Assembly: GCF_002893765.1 (NCBI RefSeq)
Contig: NZ_CP025938.1
Span: 1,178,001-1,242,000 of the forward strand
DNA length: 64,000 bases
Direction: 5' to 3'
From: Tamlana carrageenivorans
GTDB lineage: Bacteria > Bacteroidota > Bacteroidia > Flavobacteriales > Flavobacteriaceae
The translations under genes and the position numbers were made by a program. This document shows, piece by piece, positions 40,260-49,615 of the stretch. Position 1 is the first letter of the stretch. Every line of letters starts with the position of its first letter. The notes beneath the pieces are model-generated. The model was not told where the DNA came from, did no database searches, and saw only the letters and a list, made by a program, of their open reading frames with translations.

Positions 40260-43200
40260 CTATATTTCAAATCCTCCCTCAATTATAAACTGCTTTAATA
40301 GTCCTTGTGCTTTAATATTTACTTTACGTAGTGGAAGTTCAACACCCTCTAGTTTCTCGATATATTCCTTTGCTTTAGCTTTATCGATAGTCGCTTTCAA
40401 CTTATCAAAACGTCCAAATTCGTTAAGATTCTTTTCTGTAACACCAGACTCAATCATTGCTCTAAGTTTTGACTCGTCAAGTCCGAGAGCTTCGGATATT
40501 TTATGGATTTGATCACTCTTGGCACTTGATTGATATTCAATCACATAGTCTTTGAATGATTTGCCTTCTACAATTTTGGCATCTCCACGTTGTACGTCTC
40601 TTAAGAAAATACCAGCGAACTTCTGTTCCTCTTGTGTTAGAGAAGCAAAGGTTTTATGTAGTTCATTTAATGTTTTTTGAAGTTCTTCTTTGTTTTGGTT
40701 TTCATCATTCAGAGATCGAAGATATTTTTCAAAGCGAGTATTCATGTAATCAGCATCTATCTTGTCTGTGTTGATTTCTGTCAAATAACCTTCTATCTCA
40801 TACGGAACATCTGAACTACCGCCACCACCTCCAGTTTCGCTAAAAAGCTCTTTGTAACGCAATGCCAATATCAGGTAGGTATTCTCATTAATGGCTAATT
40901 CTATTACCTCCTTTTTATTTTCATCCTCTGTATCAAAGGAATATTTGAGCTTTTGCCATTTGAACCCTTGTAGCCGTGCTGCCTCTAGGTACAGGTTAAA
41001 CTCTTTAAATAGTGAGGCGAATCTCCCTCTTTCGGATAAGTCCTCTGGTAACTTTTCAAAATTTTCAACTCTAGCGGTTTGATACAATTGAAAAATTTCA
41101 TCAAATGTGTGATTCATCGCTTTTAAATTGAAGGGGAGTTTTTCAACAAAAAGACCTCTTACTCTGTCGCCAGAATATAGTTTTATCGCCCTCTTGATGT
41201 TTCTTTCCATTGTGTGAGGCTTGCGATAATATCTTATTGTACCATGTGGTTTTTCGTCATGGTTGAAAAGTCTGTTAGTTCGTGAAAATGCTTGTATGAT
41301 ATTTTCGTATTCTAGCACTTTGTCTAAATACAAAGTGTTCACCCATTTAGAATCAAACCCTGTCAGCATTTGATCAACAACTATTAAAATATCGAGCTTT
41401 TCTTCTGGAGTGTTAGCAATTCTTGCGTACGCCTTTTTGTGAGCTAATCTATCGGCAATGTCCTTTTTGAATTTAGCGTGTGTTGCTAGCTTAAAATCTT
41501 GATTAAATAGCTCGTTATACGCAGTAATGATGTCAACTAAACCTTCTTCTTTATACTCTGTATTTCCTTCATTATCAATGTGAGGATCAAAGAGTGCTGT
41601 AATTTTTAAATCTGGTTTTGCAATTCTGAAGCGGTGAAAATAATTAATGGCATCTGCAATACTGCTTGTAGCAAAAATGGCATGGAACTTACCATCATCA
41701 CTCAATATCATCCAGTTATCAATAATGTCATTCACTACCTGCTCACAATGCTCATCTCTGTTGTATTGAGCTCTTGGCAAAAAGTCTTCAATTCCACTGA
41801 TATATCTACCAGAAGCATCAAAGTCTCCAGCCATATTAACTTCCTTCATGTACTTGTTGAAGGTTTTCTTTTTGTTCGGGTCGGCAAGTGCCTCTTTTAC
41901 ACTTGATGCTTTAGCTTTTGAAAGAGCCACCGCTTCACGTAAATCCTTATCACGATAAGTCATTACTTTGTAAGGATCAAAACCTAATACATTACCATCT
42001 CTAATACCATCTGCTATGGTATATCTGTGTAGTTCATTTCCGAAAATATCAATTGTAGTATTTCCCTTTTTTTGATTTTCATCATCAATAGGTGTTCCCG
42101 TAAAACCAAAAAAGATTGCAGATGGGAAGGTATCTTTTACTGTTAAAAGCATATCCCCAAAAGTGGAGCGATGTGCCTCGTCAATAATGAACACAATCCT
42201 TTTGCTACTCATTATTTTAAGATCACGAGCATTCAACCCACCTTCGTCTTTGATGTTACTCATCTTTTGGATAGAGGTAACAATCAATACTTCGGATGCT
42301 TTATCGCTCTTTAGCTTCGAGATCAATACATCTGTGTTTTCTGTTCCTTGTACATCGTCTCCTTCATCTGCAAAACCTCGGTATTCGTTTAGCGATTGCG
42401 TACCTAGTTCTATCCTGTCCATTAAAAAGATGACTTTATCGGCATCTTTAGAATTGGCAATGAGCTGTGCCGATTTAAAACTGGTCATGGTTTTACCTGA
42501 ACCCGTAGTATGCCAAATGTAACCACCTAAGGAATTTTTAGCCGACCAGTCATTTTTGGCTACTTTATCAGATATAGCATTTGCAGCATAGTATTGGTAG
42601 CTACGCATAACTTTAAGCACTCCATCTGTATCATCAGGTACTGTATAGAAGCCAATCAACTGGTGAGCCATTGGTATTGACAAGAATGATGAAGCTATAT
42701 CCTGCCAGTTGTTGAGGGGTTCGTTGTTTACATCTGCCCAGTTGAAGTAAAAATCGGAATTAAATTTACCATCTGTACCTGCATTCGCAAAGTACTTCGT
42801 TTCTTCTGGCTCCATGGCCACAAACAGTTGCACCAAAGAAAATAAGCCTGTAAAAATGCCTTGTCTCGAGTATTTTTCGATTTGGTGGTATGCTTGTGAT
42901 ACAGGGACACCGCTTTTCTTCAACTCTATATGAATAAGTGGCATACCGTTGATGAGTAATATTAAGTCGCCTCGTCTATCATTTAGAATTTTTGATTTGC
43001 TCTTGAACTGTGGTTGCTGAACAATTTGGTACCTGCTTTGACCTGCTGCAATTTCGTGACGGTCGTATATTTTAAGGCTTATTTCTTTCCCGAAGTGGGC
43101 TTTATCGTCAAGGTTGTCTCTTTTAATTGACACAGATTTCCCATTGATAAACCCATTCAGCTTTAGTGGTGTTTTTAGCTCGGTGATTTGCTCTAAAATT

Positions 43201-43394
43201 TGATCCATCTCACCTTTAGTGAGTGGGAAATCATTTAGGCGGTCTATACCACGGTTATTTTCAAAAAGAATGTGTGCCCAGTTATCAATTAAATCTTGCT
43301 CTGTAGGGTATTTAATCACCTTGTTTTCCCAACCTTTTTGAGTTAAGGATTGGATAAGGGCTTCTTCAAATGCTGCTTCTGATGTAAAAGTCAT
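40260..43394 (-). CDS. hsdR: Type I restriction endonuclease subunit R
   Basis: The ATG at 43392-43394 is preferred over an in-frame TTG two codons upstream. This 1044-residue protein has an N-terminal nuclease domain with RGDLILLINGMPLIHIELK (PD-ExK-like), a SF2 helicase motor with Walker A HTTGSGKTMT, the box DEAHRST, a motif III of FTGTP and QAFSRTNRL. It uses ATP to translocate DNA and cut. It follows HsdS by 17 bases. Full length and unbroken. Confidence 0.92.
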   Translation of the reverse strand: MTFTSEAAFEEALIQSLTQKGWENKVIKYPTEQDLIDNWAHILFENNRGIDRLNDFPLTKGEMDQILEQITELKTPLKLNGFINGKSVSIKRDNLDDKAHFGKEISLKIYDRHEIAAGQSRYQIVQQPQFKSKSKILNDRRGDLILLINGMPLIHIELKKSGVPVSQAYHQIEKYSRQGIFTGLFSLVQLFVAMEPEETKYFANAGTDGKFNSDFYFNWADVNNEPLNNWQDIASSFLSIPMAHQLIGFYTVPDDTDGVLKVMRSYQYYAANAISDKVAKNDWSAKNSLGGYIWHTTGSGKTMTSFKSAQLIANSKDADKVIFLMDRIELGTQSLNEYRGFADEGDDVQGTENTDVLISKLKSDKASEVLIVTSIQKMSNIKDEGGLNARDLKIMSSKRIVFIIDEAHRSTFGDMLLTVKDTFPSAIFFGFTGTPIDDENQKKGNTTIDIFGNELHRYTIADGIRDGNVLGFDPYKVMTYRDKDLREAVALSKAKASSVKEALADPNKKKTFNKYMKEVNMAGDFDASGRYISGIEDFLPRAQYNRDEHCEQVVNDIIDNWMILSDDGKFHAIFATSSIADAINYFHRFRIAKPDLKITALFDPHIDNEGNTEYKEEGLVDIITAYNELFNQDFKLATHAKFKKDIADRLAHKKAYARIANTPEEKLDILIVVDQMLTGFDSKWVNTLYLDKVLEYENIIQAFSRTNRLFNHDEKPHGTIRYYRKPHTMERNIKRAIKLYSGDRVRGLFVEKLPFNLKAMNHTFDEIFQLYQTARVENFEKLPEDLSERGRFASLFKEFNLYLEAARLQGFKWQKLKYSFDTEDENKKEVIELAINENTYLILALRYKELFSETGGGGGSSDVPYEIEGYLTEINTDKIDADYMNTRFEKYLRSLNDENQNKEELQKTLNELHKTFASLTQEEQKFAGIFLRDVQRGDAKIVEGKSFKDYVIEYQSSAKSDQIHKISEALGLDESKLRAMIESGVTEKNLNEFGRFDKLKATIDKAKAKEYIEKLEGVELPLRKVNIKAQGLLKQFIIEGGFEI

Positions 43395-43411
43395 AATCAA
43401 TTAAAAGAGGG

Positions 43412-44587
43412 TTAGACAAACATCTTTTCTGAAAGGGATTGTTTGAAATTGTTGAGTTTTTGGAGTTGTTTGTTGTGATTAGTGATCAATGTGTCAAGAT
43501 TCTTGAAATAGCAACCGATTTTCTCCTGTTCTTCAAATGACGGAACACGATAAACAACTTCACCATAACTACTGAAATAAACATGAGGTATAGTAGCACC
43601 TATTATATGTGAATTAAAATCTGTATTTAATAGGCAACACAGCAGAAAAATTAAGTCGATTTCCTTATTAGGTACAATTGCACCTAACGTGGCAATGAAA
43701 CTTGTGTTTTTTGTAAGAACTCTCAAACGACCAACTCCAGAACCATCCTTGATAATAGTGAGATAATCTTCCGATAAAGGATCTTCATTAGTGTACCCAA
43801 TTAAAGAGTTCGCATCATAAAGTTCGTACTTTCCTTTTGGTAATGCATCGCCTACTGTTAGTGAAGAAGACTGATAAGTTGCTATTTGATTTAACCTTGC
43901 CTCTTCCCAATCCCCCTTAAAACCTTTAAATCTAATTTCGGGAACAGATTGCCCTTCTTTAGGAAACATCTTTTCCAGCATAGATTTTTTAAGGGTAACC
44001 AGGCGATTGTGCTTCTTTTGGTGTATCTGTAATAAATTATCAATTTCAGCAATGAAACCACCTACTCGGTCTTGTTCATCACGACATGGTAATGATATAG
44101 GAGTGCCTTTTGCTTGTTCAACAGTGTAATGAGAAATTGTCCCTATATGAGTTATTTTCTCAACATAATTTCTAAATGTCTTTGTAGAAAAAAATTCATA
44201 CAAGAATTGACCATTTATCTTGTTTCCATTCTTTAACCAAAGAAGATCAGCATCTTTAAAGTATAATGGATCATTACTTTTTATCAGGTAAGGAATGCCT
44301 ATAGACCCGCCACCTGTTATTAAGAGATCATTCTTTTGAACTTTACCAATTTTATTTGATAGTTCATCATATAGCTCCTTAGAAATATAAGCCTTGGTAT
44401 TCTCAGTTCCTTTGTGGTCTGATACAACGTCACTTGACCGAAAGAATGGTACTCCTGCCTTGGTCCACTCGTTTTTGTGAACTCTAGCAGCCGATGTGAT
44501 ATCAATAAGTTCTCCTAGTTGGTGTTCTTCCCAATCTTCTGTAAAGCCGGCAAAACGAAGCTCAGGACTTTTCTTTTTGTCTTCCAT
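43412..44587 (-). CDS. hsdS: Type I restriction specificity subunit
   Basis: This 391-residue protein has two target-recognition domains, at about 8-180 and 205-380. Each begins with PELRF/PEIRF and ends in a coiled-coil spacer with KHNRLVTLKKSMLEKMF and NHNKQLQKLNNFKQSL. Typical HsdS with two half-sites. Start is one base downstream of the HsdM stop. Specificity cannot be read from sequence. Confidence 0.92.
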   Translation of the reverse strand: MEDKKKSPELRFAGFTEDWEEHQLGELIDITSAARVHKNEWTKAGVPFFRSSDVVSDHKGTENTKAYISKELYDELSNKIGKVQKNDLLITGGGSIGIPYLIKSNDPLYFKDADLLWLKNGNKINGQFLYEFFSTKTFRNYVEKITHIGTISHYTVEQAKGTPISLPCRDEQDRVGGFIAEIDNLLQIHQKKHNRLVTLKKSMLEKMFPKEGQSVPEIRFKGFKGDWEEARLNQIATYQSSSLTVGDALPKGKYELYDANSLIGYTNEDPLSEDYLTIIKDGSGVGRLRVLTKNTSFIATLGAIVPNKEIDLIFLLCCLLNTDFNSHIIGATIPHVYFSSYGEVVYRVPSFEEQEKIGCYFKNLDTLITNHNKQLQKLNNFKQSLSEKMFV

Positions 44588-44588
44588 C

Positions 44589-47174
44589 TTAGTCTTCGCT
44601 TTTGAGTAGTTTTTTCAATTCGTTTAGCCCTTCCATGTCGTGCTTATTGCCATCCAATTCGCCAATCAATGAGGCAAGGGAATTCTCTGCTTTATTAATA
44701 TCATTGGCTACATCAGAATAAGTAATGGCATAGCGTTCTGCTAAGGCTTGAACCTTATCTGTCAAAGTATCAACAATAGCCATAGGCATGTTGTAGAGGG
44801 CATCAACCAAAGGTTTCACCCATTTAAGCTCGAGCAATACATAAACTTGCTCGTCTTCTAATTGCTCTATGGTAGTTTTCGTCAAGTTGTGTAAAGCAGT
44901 ATCTTCTTCTTTAATAGCTTTTTTAAGCTCCTTTTCCTCTGTAATGAGCTTCTCTGCTGCTAATATTTTAAACTCATAACTATCCGCCTCAAATGTCCCA
45001 TTTTTCTTTTCTTCTTGTTTTAGTTCTTTGGCTAGTTTGGTTACTTGAGCATTTACAAAAGCATCTCCCGTTTCTTTAAAGGTGTCTTCTTCTTTTTCTT
45101 CTTCGCTAAAAGAATCAATCAGTTCTTCTAATTCAGCACCAATTTCCTCCAGTCTTCTTTCTTTAGCTCGCAGGCTTTGAAGCTCATCTTTAAGATAGGT
45201 TTCTTGAACCAACTCAAAAGGTAAAACACGACCAATCCAACCTTCTTGTATTTCTTGGTCTTTGCCGTCTTTCTTTTTAATAACCATATTAGGATCAACC
45301 ACTTTAGTAGCTTCAAAACCTTCCGTTTGGATGATTTCCAAATCCACTTCCATTACTCCCCATTTATCATCCAATAACTGGTAAGCCTCATATTTGTCAA
45401 TCAAAGGAATAGGCTCCAGTCTTTTAAAAATATCATTGCTCAATAGCGTTTCTTGTTTGGAAATGGAGAGTGTTAGCATATTGTCCAACAACTCTTTTTT
45501 AAGAAATTCACTAAACGAACTAAATGATTTATTGTATTGGCTAATAAACGTCTGAACACTTTCATGCTCATGAATAGCTGCATTTACATCATCTACTTTT
45601 AGCTCGCAATTAACTTCTGTTTTGTTTGAAAACAATGTTGATTTCAAACCGTCAAATGCTTTCCAATAATTATATAACTCATCAATTTCTTTAGTTGGAA
45701 TGCCTCCAAACATAGAAGCATAAATATCCCAACTTTCAGGAGCAGCGGAAGAATCTACATAGCGAGGAATATTGAGGTTGTATGCGTTTTCACGAATTTC
45801 ATCTCTTTCTACAACTCTAGAGTATTTAGGAATTGTTTTTCGTTGTACAACAGTATCTACTACTCGTTTAATATCGGAAGCTTGCAGCTTGTTGTTTTTA
45901 CCTTCTTTAATGAAGTTTTTAGAAGCATCTACGATCAACACATCTGTGTTTTCTCGTTTTTGCTTTAGTATCATGATAACGGTAGGTATGCCTGTACCAA
46001 AGAAAACAGCAGGAGGCAATCCTATGATTGCATCAATGTTATTTTCCTCAATTAAGTTTTTCCGAATTGCACCTTCTTCACCACCACGGAAAAGTACCCC
46101 GTGAGGTAAGACTACTGCCATGATACCATTAGGTTTTATATGGTACAAATCATGCAAAAGGAAAGCATAATCTGCTTTTCCTTTGGGAGCTAGTCCATAT
46201 CTGCGGTATCTTGCATCAGCATCTTTGTTTGCTGAATCCCATTTTTGAGAATATGGAGGATTAGAAACCACAGCATCCACATATAACGCATGGTAAGAAT
46301 TGATTGGATCGTTTTCATCAAACATTGGCCAATCTTCTTCTAATGTATCACCGTTTCGGGTAAATATATTGTCAGGTTTGATACCTCGCATCACCAAATT
46401 CATTCTGGTGAGGTTGTATGTATTCTGCTTTAACTCCTGAGCATAAAACTTGATGTTGTTCTTGTTGTCCATATGTCGGGCAACACTATCACCTATATTA
46501 ATAAGTAAGGAACCTGAGCCACTTGTAGGATCATAGATTTCAATTTCAGAACGATCTTTTAAGTGGTCAGCAATAATGTCAGACATCAAAACAGAAACTT
46601 CGTGAGGGGTGTAAAATTCACCCGCCTTTTTACCTGCATTGGCAGCGAACATCCCAATCAAATATTCATAGATGAATCCAAGCACATCATAGTCTTGTTT
46701 ACCATGCATTGGAATATCTTGAATTAATTCCAATAGATCAGCTACTGCCTTGGTTTGTTTAGCTGCACTTTCACCAAGTTTGCTTAACCCTGTTTCAAGT
46801 GTGTTGAAAATTCCGTCAAACAGTTTTTTGTGTTTAACACTGATTTGCCTGTTAAATGCAGACAGTGCGTCACGTAAATTAGACACATCGAAATCCTTTC
46901 CTTTTTCGATCCAAGTACTAAACAGATTATCATAAGCAATGAAATAACCAAGGTTTCCTTTAAAGTGCTTTACAGTTTCCTCATCCTCTTCTTTGAGTTC
47001 TTTTAGGTCTTCTTTTTCCCAATCTTCTTTATATGCAAACTGGGTTTGTTTTTCAGACAAATACTTATAAAAAATTAAACCTAAGATGTAGTCTTTATAT
47101 TCGTTAGCTTCGATCTTTGATCGCATTTGATTGGCAGAAGCCCAAATCTTAGCTGCTAATTGTTGTTTATTCAT
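44589..47174 (-). CDS. hsdM: Type I DNA methyltransferase subunit with long C-terminal extension
   Basis: This 861-residue protein has the N6-adenine methyltransferase core, with an N-terminal helical domain (KIWASANQMRSKIEANEYKD), SAM motif DPTSGSGSL near 216 and catalytic NPPYSQKW near 306. Ordinary HsdM proteins are about 500 residues; the last 300 residues here are helical and Glu/Lys-rich with a long coiled coil (KERRLEEIGAELEELIDSF). The role of the extension is unknown. It lies two bases past RmuC and just before HsdS. Confidence 0.9.
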   Translation of the reverse strand: MNKQQLAAKIWASANQMRSKIEANEYKDYILGLIFYKYLSEKQTQFAYKEDWEKEDLKELKEEDEETVKHFKGNLGYFIAYDNLFSTWIEKGKDFDVSNLRDALSAFNRQISVKHKKLFDGIFNTLETGLSKLGESAAKQTKAVADLLELIQDIPMHGKQDYDVLGFIYEYLIGMFAANAGKKAGEFYTPHEVSVLMSDIIADHLKDRSEIEIYDPTSGSGSLLINIGDSVARHMDNKNNIKFYAQELKQNTYNLTRMNLVMRGIKPDNIFTRNGDTLEEDWPMFDENDPINSYHALYVDAVVSNPPYSQKWDSANKDADARYRRYGLAPKGKADYAFLLHDLYHIKPNGIMAVVLPHGVLFRGGEEGAIRKNLIEENNIDAIIGLPPAVFFGTGIPTVIMILKQKRENTDVLIVDASKNFIKEGKNNKLQASDIKRVVDTVVQRKTIPKYSRVVERDEIRENAYNLNIPRYVDSSAAPESWDIYASMFGGIPTKEIDELYNYWKAFDGLKSTLFSNKTEVNCELKVDDVNAAIHEHESVQTFISQYNKSFSSFSEFLKKELLDNMLTLSISKQETLLSNDIFKRLEPIPLIDKYEAYQLLDDKWGVMEVDLEIIQTEGFEATKVVDPNMVIKKKDGKDQEIQEGWIGRVLPFELVQETYLKDELQSLRAKERRLEEIGAELEELIDSFSEEEKEEDTFKETGDAFVNAQVTKLAKELKQEEKKNGTFEADSYEFKILAAEKLITEEKELKKAIKEEDTALHNLTKTTIEQLEDEQVYVLLELKWVKPLVDALYNMPMAIVDTLTDKVQALAERYAITYSDVANDINKAENSLASLIGELDGNKHDMEGLNELKKLLKSED

Positions 47175-47176
47175 CG

Positions 47177-48526
47177 TTAATCTTGGTTTTCGTCTTCTTC
47201 AATTTCTATTGCTTCTCCCAACAAATCTGCACTTTCAGCAGATGGTAGTTCTTCTACTTTTTTCAATTTAGAGAGCATCATTTTGGTACGAGTACCTACC
47301 AATGCGTCTAACTCTTTATTGGCTTCGTTAATTTTTTTCTGTGCTTTTTCTAGTACACCGCCAAACTTTCCAAATTCTGTTTTTACTGCACCTAAAATTT
47401 GCCATACTTCGCTGCTTCGCTTTTGAATAGCCAAGGTTTTGAAGCCCATTTGTAAGCTGTTCAGCATAGCAGCCAAAGTTGTTGGTCCGGTAACAATAAT
47501 TTTATATTCACGCTGTAATAATGCCACAACTTCAGGCTGGCGAACTACTTCGGCAAACAAGCCTTCAATTGGCAAAAACATTATACCAAAATCGGTAGTA
47601 TTTGGTGGATCAATGTATTTGTCTCGAATATCTTTTGCAAACTTTTTAATGCTTTGCACCAAGGCTCGGTTGGCAGCATCTACACCGGCAGCATCGCCCT
47701 CATCATAAGCGGTTTGCAGTCGTACATAATCTTCTTGTGGGAACTTGGCATCAATAGGCAAGTAAACCTCTTTGCCATGGTCGTCTTTACCCGGTAGTTT
47801 AATCGCAAACTCCACATGGTCATTAGAACCTTGTTTGGTTTTTACATTGGCTTCGTATTGTTCGGGAGCCATGATTTGCTCCAAGATATTACCCAATTGG
47901 ATTTCACCCAACACGCCACGGGTTTTTACATTGCTCAATACTTTTTTAAGATCACCTACGCCATTGGCTAGGTTTTGCATTTCACCCAGTCCTTTTTGCA
48001 CCGCTTCTAATCGTTCACTTACTATTTTAAAGGATTGTCCTAGGCGTTCTTCCAATGTTTTGTGCAGCTTTTCATCTACTGTCTCACGCATTTTCTCCAA
48101 CTTCAATTCGGTAGATTTCACCAACTCATCTTGTTTGGTCGCCATGGCATCAAACTTCTGCTTTTGCAGGTCGTTGAAGTCTTTTACGTTTTTACTAAAT
48201 ACATCACTAAAGCTTTTTAATGACTGGGTAAGCTCTTCACGATTATCCTTGGCGTTTTTATTTAGCCCTTCACTGATTTGCGTTAGTTTTTCTTCTAGTT
48301 TCTGTGTAAGCTTATCTAAGCCACCGGAAAGCTCTTCACGGTTTTCTTTTAAAGCAGCAGAAAGCTCAGTTCTGTTTTCTTTCAACTCGTTTTGCAACAG
48401 ACCACGCATCGCTTCTATGATAGGCGTAGTATCATCTGTTTTACCGCTTTTGAGCAGTAAAATAACTAAAATAACTAGGCATAAAGCCGATAATATGATT
48501 GCAATAATTTCCATATATCCTGACAT
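47177..48526 (-). CDS. rmuC: RmuC-family protein
   Basis: The start at the ATG 48524-48526 or the next one at 48512-48514 is preferred to the frame's upstream end at 48652, because the operator lies there. The product of about 446 residues has an N-terminal membrane helix (about 8-28), a coiled coil (about 40-190), and the RmuC domain with LPIDAKFPQEDY, a PD-ExK-like DxK motif. RmuC limits inverted repeat recombination in E. coli and is predicted to be a nuclease. Here it heads the restriction/SIR2/McrBC operon, not a usual place for the housekeeping gene. Confidence 0.8.
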   Translation of the reverse strand: MSGYMEIIAIILSALCLVILVILLLKSGKTDDTTPIIEAMRGLLQNELKENRTELSAALKENREELSGGLDKLTQKLEEKLTQISEGLNKNAKDNREELTQSLKSFSDVFSKNVKDFNDLQKQKFDAMATKQDELVKSTELKLEKMRETVDEKLHKTLEERLGQSFKIVSERLEAVQKGLGEMQNLANGVGDLKKVLSNVKTRGVLGEIQLGNILEQIMAPEQYEANVKTKQGSNDHVEFAIKLPGKDDHGKEVYLPIDAKFPQEDYVRLQTAYDEGDAAGVDAANRALVQSIKKFAKDIRDKYIDPPNTTDFGIMFLPIEGLFAEVVRQPEVVALLQREYKIIVTGPTTLAAMLNSLQMGFKTLAIQKRSSEVWQILGAVKTEFGKFGGVLEKAQKKINEANKELDALVGTRTKMMLSKLKKVEELPSAESADLLGEAIEIEEDENQD

Positions 48527-48529
48527 TTT

Positions 48530-48572
48530 TTGACAAAGGTCTGTAAACAAGTTGTCAAACAACGTCAAAATA
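48530..48572 (-). promoter_or_regulatory. WYL-type operator, copy 1 (upstream of RmuC/Hsd operon)
   Basis: The sequence has TTGACAAAG, TGTAAA, TTGTCAA and CGTCAAAATA in the same order and spacing as the copy at 31567-31609. It lies immediately upstream of the RmuC start and 3 to 16 bases from the candidate ATGs, so it would cover the promoter. It defines the head of a nine-gene transcription unit ending with the WYL regulator. Confidence 0.75.
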
Positions 48573-48652
48573 GAAAATATATACGGAATTATATGTAAAA
48601 AAGCTGTAAAAGTTTGTCTTTGTGGAAAGAATTCTCTAAGGAAAAGATTCAC

Positions 48653-49615
48653 TTAGGATGCAAAAGGCGAATTCGGTCCAGTTTCGTGGTGGCGTAGGTA
48701 CTCGGTAATAAGTTTTACGGTAGCTGCCGAACGGTTTTTGTACAAGGGCTTATCCTGATGATCTCTTTCTTGAAGCATCATGCGGATTTTGCGTTGGTCT
48801 TCGGTGTCAATAAATTTCTTGCAGGAACGTATGAAAGCATCACGGCTGCAACCTCGTATTTTGAGCCTTCGCATATCTACATACACAAAGAAGCTTCTGC
48901 GTTTTTTGTATTCGTCTTTACTGATGCTACCATCAGCAAAGGCATTGTTGGCAAGGTTGTATTGTTCATCTACAATGTAAGTCGCAATTCGCACTAAAAA
49001 GTAGTTGGGGATTCGGCTTTCATACCTCGACACATCATCCACCTGATGGTGCAAACGGAGCCATGTACAGTTTTGCCATTCGGTAGTGGTAATTTTCGCA
49101 ATGGACTGGTGACTAATCATAATATCCAGTCCATTATGGCGGTTGGTGGTGAGCAAACCAACTACGGTTTGACCTTTTGCACCTACCATGTATTTATCCA
49201 AATCTTCCAATACTAATAAGCCATTTTTGAATTGGTTTACCATGCGTTGTACTACTTCACGCTTTTCCTCAATACTCATGTTTTGTCCGCTTTTGGCTAT
49301 TGGTCGGATCCTACGAGCTTGCACCTTGGTTAAGGCTTTGATATGAAAAGGGCTTACCGTTGGAAACATCGGATAATCGTCATCATTCACATCAAAAGCC
49401 AATACCTTTCTGCCTTTACGTCCGGTAGAGGCATCATCTTTCATGTAGTGGCGTATTTCGGTAACATTACGATAGGTTTTACCTACACCGGTTTCACCAC
49501 AAACGAGTACCAACATGGGTTGGCGTTCCAAGTCCTCTTTAGAATAAGTAATAGGCTTTCTGCCTCTGTTCGATTTCTTTTGTTCTATGTCTTGATTAGT
49601 CGTTTCCTTCTTCAT
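48653..49615 (-). CDS. FtsK/HerA-superfamily packaging-type ATPase
   Basis: This 320-residue protein has Walker A GETGVGKT at about 41-48, Walker B LLVLEDLDKY near 137, then a TTNRHNGLDIMISHQ segment (an Arg plus a distal Gln, the FtsK/HerA/A32 hallmark). Small, single-motor ATPases of this class package DNA in tailless viruses such as PRD1, PM2 and FLiP-type phages and in Zot/I-like filamentous assembly. No transmembrane segment. It is the best candidate packaging enzyme for the virus-like module, though it sits 22 kb away across the defence island. A Zot-like role is the alternative. Confidence 0.65.
   Translation of the reverse strand: MKKETTNQDIEQKKSNRGRKPITYSKEDLERQPMLVLVCGETGVGKTYRNVTEIRHYMKDDASTGRKGRKVLAFDVNDDDYPMFPTVSPFHIKALTKVQARRIRPIAKSGQNMSIEEKREVVQRMVNQFKNGLLVLEDLDKYMVGAKGQTVVGLLTTNRHNGLDIMISHQSIAKITTTEWQNCTWLRLHHQVDDVSRYESRIPNYFLVRIATYIVDEQYNLANNAFADGSISKDEYKKRRSFFVYVDMRRLKIRGCSRDAFIRSCKKFIDTEDQRKIRMMLQERDHQDKPLYKNRSAATVKLITEYLRHHETGPNSPFAS

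Noticed and set aside
47772..48533. 253-aa plus-strand frame antisense to RmuC
   Set aside because: The product is Ser/Phe/Leu-rich low complexity typical of the reverse of a coiled-coil gene; the RmuC frame is clearly coding.
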